A stretch of DNA of 64,000 nt from a bacterium (lineage in GTDB: Bacteria > Hydrothermota > UBA3073 > JACQXS01 > JAQTXJ01), in NCBI GenBank assembly GCA_028716385.1, contig JAQUPX010000002.1, forward strand, positions 104,656-168,655. The letters run 5' to 3'. A program made the translations under genes and the position numbers. Positions 53,550 through 60,934 of this stretch are shown here, piece by piece; position 1 is the stretch's first letter, and the number at the start of each line of letters is the position of its first letter. Below the pieces are notes generated by a model, which saw only the letters and a list, made by a program, of their open reading frames with translations, had not been told where the DNA came from and made no database searches.

Positions 53550-53587
53550 TAGGTTGAAGCAAGTCCACCTGAGGCAGATTCAACCTA
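53550..53587. repeat. TAGGTTGAA...TTCAACCTAC repeat
   Basis: TAGGTTGAA...TTCAACCTA arms enclose GCAAGTCCACCTGAGGCAGA. It is related to 24504-24540 and 59577-59602. Confidence 0.7.
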
Positions 53588-53658
53588 CCCCTTTTAATGA
53601 CAATTCATAATAATTCGCTACCATGGAACATCCCGTCCTGGAGGAGACCTTGCCGTTT

Positions 53659-53684
53659 GTCATTCCTGCGAAAGCAGGAATCCA
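53659..53684. repeat. GTCATTCCTGCG...GCAGGAATCCA palindrome
   Basis: ATTCCTGC/GCAGGAAT arms enclose a GAAA loop. It is the same element as 13019-13044 and the one in the patatin gene. Confidence 0.8.
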
Positions 53685-53780
53685 TCTTTCTTTATATAAC
53701 TTTTTAAAATTACCCTGCCCTGTAGCCTGTCCGCCGTAGGAGGAGCGGGGGGGTATAAAAAAACAACCTTACATAACCTC

Positions 53781-53796
53781 TTGGGCTTTAGCCCAA
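53781..53796. repeat. TTGGGC-TTTA-GCCCAA hairpin
   Basis: A 6-bp perfect stem without GTAGG caps. Confidence 0.6.
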
Positions 53797-53814
53797 AATA
53801 ACCCCTAGAAGAAT

Positions 53815-53843
53815 GTAGGGAAAGGTTTGAACCCGTTCCCTAC
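53815..53843. repeat. GTAGG-capped hairpin, complete form
   Basis: GTAGGGAA...TTCCCTAC with both caps, enclosing AGGTTTGAACCCG, whose GGTT/AACC also pairs. Confidence 0.75.
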
Positions 53844-53874
53844 GGACAAAAACATAATAATCTCAAAAAAACAC

Positions 53875-53902
53875 TTGAAAAATAAAATATATGGTTTAAG
53901 AT
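53875..53902 (+). promoter_or_regulatory. Promoter of hom, probably leaderless
   Basis: TTGAAA (53875-53880), a 16-nt spacer and TAAGAT (53897-53902) end 8 nt before the ATG at 53911. There is no Shine-Dalgarno sequence. Confidence 0.55.
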
Positions 53903-53910
53903 GCTAAATA

Positions 53911-54951
53911 ATGAACTACAATCTTGCATTTATCGGGTTTGGAAACATAGGTCAGGGATTTGCAGAACTCTTACTTGAACAGGAAAAACAACTAAAAGAA
54001 AAATACGGGATTGAATATAAAGTAGTCGCTATCTCTACGCTCACAAGAGGAACCGTTTACAACAAAAACGGACTTAATCTCAAAGAGATTTTAAAACTTA
54101 TCAAAAAAGGTGAACCATTAACAAACCACTGTGACGTAAAAAAAGGATGGGATGCTCTAAAAACAATAAAAGACAGCAATGCGGATATAGTTTTAGAACT
54201 TACGCCTACAAATATAAAGACCGGAGAACCTGCAATCACACACATAAAAACCGCCCTATTATGTAAAAAAAACGTAATTACAGTCAATAAAGGACCGATA
54301 GCATTGAAATATAAACAACTAATGACTATTGCCCAAAAGAACAAAGTAATGCTTAAATTTGAAGGAACTGTTTTGGGTGGTACGCCTGCAATAACTTTAG
54401 GAACGGAAGCGCTTGCAGGGGCTAAAATTACAGAAATAAAAGGTATACTGAACGGGACTACGAACTTTATTCTTACGGAGATGGAAAAAGGTAAAGAGTA
54501 TCAATCTGCATTAAAAGAAGCCCAGAGATTAGGATATGCAGAAACCGACCCGACAGCAGACGTTGAGGGCTATGATACGGTTGCAAAGCTTGTAATTCTT
54601 GCAAATGTACTTATGGATGTCAATATAAAGCCTTCCGACGTAAAAAGGACAGGTATAACAAAAATTTCTCTTGCCAATATAAAAAAAGCAAGGCAAAATG
54701 GGCAGGTATGGAAATTAGTGGGACATATAAAAACGGATAATGGTATTAAAGCAGAGGTTGCTCCTAAAATGTTAAAATCAAATGAACTTCTGGCAAATAT
54801 TAACAAGGGAATGAACGGTTTATGCATAAAAACCGATATTGTAGGAGAAATCACAATCATCGGCGCAGGGGCAGGTCCAAAAGGCACGAGTTTTGCCATA
54901 TTGAATGATTTAATAAGTATAAACAGAACACTTAAAGGAATAAATATTTAA
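53911..54951 (+). CDS. Homoserine dehydrogenase
   Basis: This 346-aa enzyme interconverts aspartate semialdehyde and homoserine with NAD(P). The Rossmann start is LAFIGFGNIGQGFAELLLEQ, followed by VLELTPTNIKTGEPA and KNVITVNKGPIALKYKQL. The catalytic region has LKFEGTVLGGTPAI, KGILNGTTNFILTEME, and YAETDPTADVEGYDTVAKL with the catalytic Lys. The C-terminal ACT regulatory domain is absent, so feedback inhibition by threonine is unlikely. No thrB or thrC is near; the context is catabolic rather than threonine biosynthesis. The start is leaderless-like. Confidence 0.9.
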   Translation: MNYNLAFIGFGNIGQGFAELLLEQEKQLKEKYGIEYKVVAISTLTRGTVYNKNGLNLKEILKLIKKGEPLTNHCDVKKGWDALKTIKDSNADIVLELTPTNIKTGEPAITHIKTALLCKKNVITVNKGPIALKYKQLMTIAQKNKVMLKFEGTVLGGTPAITLGTEALAGAKITEIKGILNGTTNFILTEMEKGKEYQSALKEAQRLGYAETDPTADVEGYDTVAKLVILANVLMDVNIKPSDVKRTGITKISLANIKKARQNGQVWKLVGHIKTDNGIKAEVAPKMLKSNELLANINKGMNGLCIKTDIVGEITIIGAGAGPKGTSFAILNDLISINRTLKGINI

Positions 54952-55001
54952 TTTTTGATTTTTTTAGAAGCCCTTTGACGATAGCCATTAGGGATTCTTA
55001 T

Positions 55002-55014
55002 CCAGCTTTGCTGG
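55002..55014. repeat. CCAGC-TTT-GCTGG hairpin
   Basis: This is the second half of the double-hairpin repeat (as in 46849-46899), with preceding TTAT. AT-rich TTTGATATTTAATTTTTGAT follows, just before the U32-like gene. Confidence 0.65.
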
Positions 55015-55056
55015 AAATATTTGATATTTAATTTTTGATTTGAAAAAGGGGGATTT

Positions 55057-56007
55057 ATGAAGATGAACGACATCGCAAAAATGGTGGAAAAAGTTGGAAT
55101 TCCGGGTAGTGACCGTTTTGATTTGCCAACCAGCAAAAAAAGATTTCCGGATGGTGCATGGTACCGTATGGAAATTTCCGGCATTGAAAGACCTAACGTT
55201 TTGGAAGCACTTATTGACGAAATGGACAAAAGAAAAACTCCCATACATAGAGCAATTTCAATGGTAATGGGAGCAACTTATCTTGATAAAAAAGAACTTA
55301 AAGATTTTGCAACTATCGCAAAAGAAGCACAACTTGAAGTAATCGTAACTCCCGGTCCAAGAGCGGCATGGGATATCGGACGACAACCCGTAACACCGGA
55401 AGGTGCATTTTCAGGTGCAAGATTCAGGGGTGCCGAACAGGTTAAAGCTTATATTGCAGATATGTTCAGATGCATAGATGCAGGTTTCAAGGGGTTTCTT
55501 GTTACGGATGAAGGTTTAATGTGGTTACTCAATGAAATGAAAATTAAAGGCGATGTACCAAAAGACATAACATTTAAGGTATCCGTATATGCAGGGCACG
55601 GTAATCCTGCAGGCGCTAAACTACTCGAAAGTATAGGAGCAGGAACTTTTAACCCGGTAGGCGACTTAACGGTACCACAACTTGCGACAATAAGACAGAC
55701 TGTAGACATACCTATGGACCTTCATATTTTATTGGCGGAATCTTTTGGAGGATTTACGAGATTCTATGATGCGCCTGAAATGGTTCGTACCTGCGCGCCT
55801 TGTTATTTCAAAATTGAACCCGGACCGGCTTGCCTTGTGGGTCCCGGAGCAATGTATAAACCCTGGACAGATGCAGGTATGCTCGCAAATTTCGCAAGAG
55901 AAAAAGTTAAATACGCACAGACAATTAACGAAATAATACAGGAAAATTTCCCTGAAGCAACAATGTCAAAAAAAGGTGCTAAAGGATTAGCTATACCAAC
56001 ACCGTAA
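55057..56007 (+). CDS. U32-like (COG0826-related) protein
   Basis: This 316-aa protein resembles a short U32-type TIM-barrel family found in anaerobes. Conserved features include DRFDLPTSKKRFPDGAWYR, VIVTPGPRAAWDIGRQPVT, GFKGFLVTDEGLMWLLNEMK and GHGNPAGAKLLESIGAGTFN. Peptidase activity is not proven for this subfamily, and some U32 members act in other chemistry. Only part of the usual cysteine set is visible (one pair in RTCAPCYFK). GGGGG lies 6 nt before the ATG. It sits between homoserine dehydrogenase and a PanB-like gene, suggesting a role in the same pathway. Confidence 0.7.
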   Translation: MKMNDIAKMVEKVGIPGSDRFDLPTSKKRFPDGAWYRMEISGIERPNVLEALIDEMDKRKTPIHRAISMVMGATYLDKKELKDFATIAKEAQLEVIVTPGPRAAWDIGRQPVTPEGAFSGARFRGAEQVKAYIADMFRCIDAGFKGFLVTDEGLMWLLNEMKIKGDVPKDITFKVSVYAGHGNPAGAKLLESIGAGTFNPVGDLTVPQLATIRQTVDIPMDLHILLAESFGGFTRFYDAPEMVRTCAPCYFKIEPGPACLVGPGAMYKPWTDAGMLANFAREKVKYAQTINEIIQENFPEATMSKKGAKGLAIPTP

Positions 56008-56022
56008 ATCAATGCTATTTTC

Positions 56023-56049
56023 TGTCATTCTGAGCTTAGCGAAGAATCT
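56023..56049. repeat. GTCATTCTGAGC...GAAGAATCT repeat
   Basis: The core is GTCATTCTGAGCTTAGCGAA, with ATTCT/AGAAT arms. It is like ATTC-type palindromes common in many bacterial genomes. Confidence 0.55.
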
Positions 56050-56130
56050 AAACGCAGAAGATTTTAATGTTCTGTTATTTTAGTGATTTTGTGCCTTTGT
56101 GGCATATTTTTTATTATGTAAGGAGGAAAA

Positions 56131-57069
56131 ATGGAACCTAAAAGAAAAATAAGCATTAATGACCTTGCCAAAATGAAAAAAGAAAAGAAACCCGTTGCGT
56201 GGATAACGTCTTATGATTTTCCTTTTGCTTATGTTTCCGAACAGGCAGGCGTTGATATGATTCTTGTCGGAGATTCGGGAGGTATGGTTCAATTAGGATA
56301 CGAAGCTACTAACCCGGTTACAATGGATGAAATGATACATCTTGCAAAAGCTGCTCGTAAAGGTGCGCCGAATACGTTTTTAATCGGTGATATGCCGCAG
56401 GGCGCTTATGAACCGGGAGAAAGAGATGCTGTCCTAAGCGCATTAAGATTCGTCAAAGAAGCCGGTTGCGATGCAATAAAATGTGAAGGCGGAATTCGTG
56501 TCATATCAAAAGTAAAAGCAATGGTAGATGCCGGAATACTTGTTATGGGACATTTAGGTCTAACTCCTCAAAGCAGCGCTTCTTTTGGTGGATATAGAGT
56601 CCAGGGAAAGAGCGTTTCCAGTTTTGAAAAAACCGTAGAAGATGCACTTGCACTTGAAAAAGCAGGCGTTTTTGCGTTATTGCTTGAAGCTATGCCTTCA
56701 GAACCTGCAGGACAAATTGCTAAATTATTAAAAATTCCCGTTTACGGAATAGGCGCCGGGACAATGGTAGATGGACAATTAATAATTATGCACGATACTA
56801 TGGGGTTTTATCACCCGTTCAGACCATGGTTTGCAAAATGTTATATTCCTGATGTCATATCAGAATTTCAAAAATATATATCAAATATAACGGATTTAAG
56901 AAAAGTAGGCAAAGACGAACGGAAAGATGGGTTACTTGTTCTTGCAACTATGGCAGTCCAAAAATACGTAGAAGAAGTAAGAAACGAGAAATTTCCCGGT
57001 ACGGAATATAGTTACCCAATACCTGCAGAAGATTTGAAATTACTCGAGAAATCTAAGTTCTGGAAATAA
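56131..57069 (+). CDS. PanB-like ketopantoate hydroxymethyltransferase family protein
   Basis: This 312-aa protein belongs to the PanB/PEP mutase-like TIM-barrel family. PanB joins a hydroxymethyl group from methylene-THF to 2-oxoisovalerate. Conserved pieces are ITSYDFPFAYVSEQAGVDMI, LVGDSGGMVQLGYEATNPVT, MGHLGLTPQ, the catalytic Glu in LLLEAMPSEPA and VYGIGAGTMVDGQLIIMHDT. The usual MPFGSY reads MPQGAY, and the C-terminus is about 45 aa longer than in PanB. No panC, panD or panE is near. The context of homoserine dehydrogenase and a trans-sulfuration enzyme suggests a related 2-oxoacid aldol reaction instead. AGGAGG precedes the ATG. Confidence 0.78.
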   Translation: MEPKRKISINDLAKMKKEKKPVAWITSYDFPFAYVSEQAGVDMILVGDSGGMVQLGYEATNPVTMDEMIHLAKAARKGAPNTFLIGDMPQGAYEPGERDAVLSALRFVKEAGCDAIKCEGGIRVISKVKAMVDAGILVMGHLGLTPQSSASFGGYRVQGKSVSSFEKTVEDALALEKAGVFALLLEAMPSEPAGQIAKLLKIPVYGIGAGTMVDGQLIIMHDTMGFYHPFRPWFAKCYIPDVISEFQKYISNITDLRKVGKDERKDGLLVLATMAVQKYVEEVRNEKFPGTEYSYPIPAEDLKLLEKSKFWK

Positions 57070-57086
57070 CAACGTAGGGAAAAACA

Positions 57087-57605
57087 ATGTGGGGCATGCT
57101 TTTAATAGGAATATTGCAAGGAACTGTGAAAACAGATACAAGTACTATAGACTCTGTAAGTCACTTCTCTAAAAATGATATTTCTCATACCTTAGAAGAG
57201 CCTAAATCCCGAAAAGAGCAAAAACATTCCACTCTAGATATAGATCTTATGGGATTATATGATACAGATGAAGATCAAATCATGCCATTTTTGGGAGGAA
57301 GTTTAAGATTTTGGATTTTTGAAAAAGTAAAAACAGATGTAAGTTGTCATTCTAATATTCTTCTTACACTATTGGATTCCAGAATAATAATGAATCCTTT
57401 TTCTGGTTTTCATAAGTTATATATAGGAATTGGCGGTGGGTTTATGACTGGTATAATTGCATTGGCTGGATATCCCTTTGTACCTTACCTCATTGGTTCT
57501 ATGGGGTTAGAAAGCTCTAACTCTTCAGACTCTTCATTAGGTTTAGAAGTAAGTTATTTACCTTACCAATTGTGGGGAATAAAAGTCAGCAAAAGAATTA
57601 AATAA
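57087..57605 (+). CDS. Small exported hypothetical protein
   Basis: I do not recognise this 172-aa protein. It has a short hydrophobic N-terminus (MWGMLLIGILQG), a charged linker to about residue 45, and alternating strands (GGSLRFWIFEKVKTDVSC, HKLYIGIGGGFMTG, LGLEVSYLPYQLWGIKVS) that could form a small beta-barrel. It sits 17 nt after the PanB-like gene and 24 nt before the PLP enzyme gene, so it is probably part of that transcript, though its sequence gives no metabolic clue. Confidence 0.55.
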   Translation: MWGMLLIGILQGTVKTDTSTIDSVSHFSKNDISHTLEEPKSRKEQKHSTLDIDLMGLYDTDEDQIMPFLGGSLRFWIFEKVKTDVSCHSNILLTLLDSRIIMNPFSGFHKLYIGIGGGFMTGIIALAGYPFVPYLIGSMGLESSNSSDSSLGLEVSYLPYQLWGIKVSKRIK

Positions 57606-57629
57606 ATTGTTTATTTATAAAGGAGAAAA

Positions 57630-58802
57630 ATGAAAATAGAAACAAACGTCGTTCATGGAGGTGTACATCCCGACCCCGTTACGGGTTCGCATACCCCTCC
57701 AATATACCAGACATCTACTTTCGTATTTAAAGATGCTGACCATGGAGCAAGATTATTCAAAGGAGAGGAAAAGGGGTATATTTATACAAGGCTTGGGAAT
57801 CCCACCGTGGACCTTTTAGCTGAAAAAATGGCACTTCTTGAGGGTGGAGATTATGCAGAAATCTTTGCATCCGGTTGTGGAGCTTTATTTTGCACTATAC
57901 TAAGCATTGCAGAAAGCGGAAGTAACATAATATCCGACAAGATAATATATGGCGGTTCTTACGGGCAATTTAAACAGGAATTACCCATTACAGGAATAGA
58001 TACAAAATTTGTTGATACTACAAATCCAAAAGAATTAGAAGCAGCTATAGACAAAAACACAAAATTGATTTTCATAGAAACGCCCGCAAATCCGACTTTA
58101 AAAATAGTAGATATAAAAAAATGTGCTGAAATTGCGCATAAACATAAAATCCCATTAGTAGTTGATAACACTTTTGCTTCTCCTTATTTACAAAGACCTA
58201 TAGAACTTGGCGCGGATGCCGTAATTTATTCGGCTACAAAATATCTGGGCGGACACGGTGATTTGGTAGCAGGAGTTTCCGTTGTCAAAAAAGAATTTGC
58301 AGAAAGCCTGAGGAAAAGGTCACGCAATATAGGAGCAAACATATCCCCGTTTAATGCCTGGTTAATCTTACGAGGACTTAAAACTCTGGCAGTGAGAATG
58401 GACAGACATTGCGAAAATGCATTAAAAGTAGCGGAATTTCTTGAATCACATCCGATGATAGAAAAAGTCTATTATCCGTTCCTTAAATCCCATACCGGTT
58501 ATGAGATTGCCCGTAAACAAATGAGTAACGGAGGCGGAGTCGTAGGCTTTGAAGTAAAAGGCGGAAGAGAAGCAGGAAAAATATTAATGAATTCCGTTAA
58601 ACTCTGTATTCTTGCAGTAAGTCTTGGCGATACTGATACACTTATAGAACATCCTGCAAGTATGACTCATTCCGCATATTCGGAAGAGGAATGCATAAAA
58701 GTCGGTTTGACACCCGGGTTCGTAAGATTATCCGTTGGAATAGAGAATGTTGAGGATATAATTGACGACCTAAAACAAGCGATGAATAAAATTAAGAAGT
58801 AA
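57630..58802 (+). CDS. Cys/Met metabolism PLP enzyme (methionine gamma-lyase / cystathionine gamma-synthase family)
   Basis: This 390-aa fold-type I PLP enzyme has the family opening NVVHGGVHPDPVTGSHTPPI and IYTRLGNPTVDLLAEKMALL, the cofactor aspartate in VVDNTFASPYL, and the Schiff-base lysine in YSATKYLGGHGDLVAG. EHPASMTHSAYSEEE and VRLSVGIENVEDIIDDL close it. The Cys of classic methionine gamma-lyase (YGCT) is Gly here (YGGSYGQ), so lyase versus synthase assignment is open. AAGGAGA precedes the ATG. Placed with homoserine dehydrogenase and a PanB-like protein, it could supply or use 2-oxobutyrate. Confidence 0.85.
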   Translation: MKIETNVVHGGVHPDPVTGSHTPPIYQTSTFVFKDADHGARLFKGEEKGYIYTRLGNPTVDLLAEKMALLEGGDYAEIFASGCGALFCTILSIAESGSNIISDKIIYGGSYGQFKQELPITGIDTKFVDTTNPKELEAAIDKNTKLIFIETPANPTLKIVDIKKCAEIAHKHKIPLVVDNTFASPYLQRPIELGADAVIYSATKYLGGHGDLVAGVSVVKKEFAESLRKRSRNIGANISPFNAWLILRGLKTLAVRMDRHCENALKVAEFLESHPMIEKVYYPFLKSHTGYEIARKQMSNGGGVVGFEVKGGREAGKILMNSVKLCILAVSLGDTDTLIEHPASMTHSAYSEEECIKVGLTPGFVRLSVGIENVEDIIDDLKQAMNKIKK

Positions 58803-58828
58803 ATAATTTTATTGGTTGGGGGGACAAA

Positions 58829-59437
58829 ATGATTCTTGATATCGTGCTAGCTGTTGTAATAGTTGCATTTTTACTCATAGGTTTGGCAAAAGGGATTATT
58901 AAAAGTGTGTTCGGATTAGTAGGTATAATTATCGGTCTAATAGTAGCTTCTCGCTTTTATGCGAACTTTGTTATAGCAACAGAATTGAAATGGCAGTATG
59001 CAAAGATATTAAGTTTCGTAGTTGTATTTTTGATTGTATTTTTGTTAATATACCTTATAGGGTTTATAATTCAGAATCTTTTAAGTTCTTTTAAACTTGG
59101 GTTTCTTGACCATATACTCGGTGCGGCATTAGGGTTAGTAAAAGGCGGCATATTGGCATGGCTTATATGTTTCATTATATTAATGTTTCCGGACGGAAGC
59201 GAGAAAATAAAACAGTCAAGAATTGCTCCTTTTGTATTCAAACAACTGGAATGGGTTGAGAGTTTTTGCCCGCCTGATGTAAAGGATAAATTAAAATTGG
59301 ACGACCCTCGCACAATAATTGATGTGCTCACACCGGATACTAAAACAATTGCTAATACAGAAAAAGCAAGAAAAAATACTAAAAGCATAAGCAAAAGAAG
59401 TAAGACAATGGACAGTTTGTATAATGATACCAAATAA
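58829..59437 (+). CDS. CvpA family membrane protein
   Basis: This 202-aa protein has four membrane helices (about 1-22, 27-48, 60-84, 103-122) and the CvpA pattern: LDIVLAVVIVAFLLIGLAKG, IKSVFGLVGIIIGLIVASRF and LDHILGAALGLVKGGILAWL. The C-terminus is a basic soluble tail. CvpA proteins are needed for colicin V production and envelope stress survival; the role here is unknown. GGGGGGAC lies before the ATG. The gene follows the PLP enzyme by 26 nt. Confidence 0.82.
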   Translation: MILDIVLAVVIVAFLLIGLAKGIIKSVFGLVGIIIGLIVASRFYANFVIATELKWQYAKILSFVVVFLIVFLLIYLIGFIIQNLLSSFKLGFLDHILGAALGLVKGGILAWLICFIILMFPDGSEKIKQSRIAPFVFKQLEWVESFCPPDVKDKLKLDDPRTIIDVLTPDTKTIANTEKARKNTKSISKRSKTMDSLYNDTK

Positions 59438-59504
59438 TCCTTTAATTCCATAAATTTTCTGTGGCTTGCCGCAAGATGTATGTATTCATTGTGTCTTTGT
59501 AGTG

Positions 59505-59529
59505 GTAGGACAGACATTCTTGTCTGTCT
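59505..59529. repeat. GTAGG-capped hairpin
   Basis: GTAG precedes GACAGACA-TTCT-TGTCTGTC, an 8-bp perfect stem, in the spacer before carbamate kinase. Confidence 0.7.
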
Positions 59530-59576
59530 TTGTATTTGAGAGATGAAAAATTGTCATTTTTCTTTTTTTGAGTTGG

Positions 59577-59602
59577 GTAGGTTGAAGCCCTCGCTTCAAC
59601 CT
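59577..59602. repeat. GTAGG-capped hairpin
   Basis: GTAG is followed by GTTGAAGC-CCTC-GCTTCAAC, an 8-bp perfect stem, then CTTTT. It lies about 48 nt before carbamate kinase. Confidence 0.7.
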
Positions 59603-59649
59603 TTTGCTATTTTTTTATTCATTAGCTACCCTGTGAGGAGTATTCACTT

Positions 59650-60597
59650 ATGAAAACAGCGGTTGTGGCAATTGGTGGCAATGCTATTTTGCTTGCCGGT
59701 GAAAAAGGCAGCAAAGAAGAACAACTCAAAAACCTTAAAACAACCTGCAAATACTTAGCTCAACTTATTCGCGAAGGTTATGACCTCGTAATTACACATG
59801 GAAACGGGCCGCAGGTTGGCAATATTCTTCTCCAGAATGAACTTGCAAAATCGGAAATTCCCCCGATGGCATTGGATGTCTGTAACGCGGAAAGCCAGGG
59901 ACAAATAGGTTACCTCTTACAGCAAACTCTAAACAATGAATTACAAGCTCTTAAAATCAAAAAAACCGTAGTTTCAGTAATAACACAGGTACTGGTAGAT
60001 AAAAAAGACCCTGCTTTTAAAAACCCAGCAAAACCCATAGGACAATATTATAAAGAAAAAGAAGCCAAACAACTTAAACGCGATAAAGGATGGGAAATGC
60101 GGTTTGACTCTAAACGAGGTGGTTGGCGGAGGGTTGTAGCGTCTCCTGTTCCCCAAGAAATACTGGAACATGATGCAATTCTAAGGCTTATATTCAGCGG
60201 CACTTCCGGAATAGTAGTAATTGCGTCCGGTGGAGGCGGGATACCCGTAATAAAAACAAACAAAGGCTATGAAGGAGTAGAAGCAGTAATAGACAAAGAT
60301 TTGGCAGCAAGCGTACTTGCAAGAAACATAAACGAAAAACTATTTATAATACTGACTGATGTTCCCAATGTATCAATAAATTTTGGAAAAGCAAACCAGA
60401 AAAATCTTAATAAAACGACATTAAAAGAAGTAAAACAATATTTGCAGGAAGGACACTTTGCCGCCGGTAGTATGGGACCAAAAATAAAAGCAGCTATATC
60501 TTTTTTAGAAAACAAAGGTAAAAAAGTAATTATCACATCCCCGGAAAATCTGTTAAAAGCTATAAAAGGTAAAGCGGGAACAGAAATTATAAACTAG
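59650..60597 (+). CDS. arcC: Carbamate kinase
   Basis: This 315-aa enzyme makes ATP from carbamoyl phosphate in amino-acid catabolism. Motifs are AIGGNAILLAGEKGSKEEQL, LVITHGNGPQVGNILLQNEL, VASGGGGIPVIK, DKDLAASVLARNI and FAAGSMGPKIKAAISFLE. GAGGAG lies 8 nt before the ATG. No arginine deiminase or ornithine carbamoyltransferase is in the window. The enzyme fits fermentative breakdown of arginine, citrulline, agmatine or purines, and agrees with the catabolic look of the region. Confidence 0.93.
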   Translation: MKTAVVAIGGNAILLAGEKGSKEEQLKNLKTTCKYLAQLIREGYDLVITHGNGPQVGNILLQNELAKSEIPPMALDVCNAESQGQIGYLLQQTLNNELQALKIKKTVVSVITQVLVDKKDPAFKNPAKPIGQYYKEKEAKQLKRDKGWEMRFDSKRGGWRRVVASPVPQEILEHDAILRLIFSGTSGIVVIASGGGGIPVIKTNKGYEGVEAVIDKDLAASVLARNINEKLFIILTDVPNVSINFGKANQKNLNKTTLKEVKQYLQEGHFAAGSMGPKIKAAISFLENKGKKVIITSPENLLKAIKGKAGTEIIN

Positions 60598-60615
60598 CTA
60601 TCCCCTACATTTGTA

Positions 60616-60630
60616 GTAGGACACTTGTCC
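60616..60630. repeat. Short GTAGG hairpin
   Basis: GTAGGACACTTGTCC, with GGACA/TGTCC pairing around a CT loop. Confidence 0.5.
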
Positions 60631-60894
60631 GCCTTTTGTTTGGAGGAGACATTTGGAACATCCCGCCTTGGCGGTGACTTGTCTGTCAGTCTTTTTCGAG
60701 GATTCTTGTCTGTCAGAAATAAATAATATAGACTTACCAACATTAAACCACAAGATTACATCTTCCTCAGGCGGACAGGCGCGATTTACACAAGAACCCA
60801 AAAAATCAACCACAGATTGGCGTAGAAAAAAATCCTCTCGCAAAGACGCAAAAGCAAAGACAGAAGGAATAGTGAAAGTATCATATAGTCATAG

Positions 60895-60934
60895 AAGAAA
60901 GAAGCGACCCGGTAGAATCGCTTCTTTCTTTTTT
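60895..60934 (+). terminator. Intrinsic terminator
   Basis: AAGAAAGAAGCGA (60895-60907) pairs perfectly with TCGCTTCTTTCTT (60918-60930), followed by a T run. It could stop transcription from the carbamate kinase side. Confidence 0.85.

Larger units (their letters stand above)
53501..53910. other. Repeat cluster upstream of homoserine dehydrogenase
   Basis: This 410-bp spacer is almost entirely repeats. It holds a TAGGTTGAAGC...ATTCAACCTAC element (53550-53587), an ACATCCCGTCCTGGAGGAGA motif, the ATTCCTG palindrome, TTGGGCTTTAGCCCAA, and a complete GTAGG/CCTAC hairpin, with the hom promoter at its end. No ORF is supported. Confidence 0.7.

Noticed and set aside
53561..53580. Site-specific recombination site
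   Set aside because: The CCGCCTCAGGCGG-like cores are dispersed repeats, and no recombinase gene is nearby.
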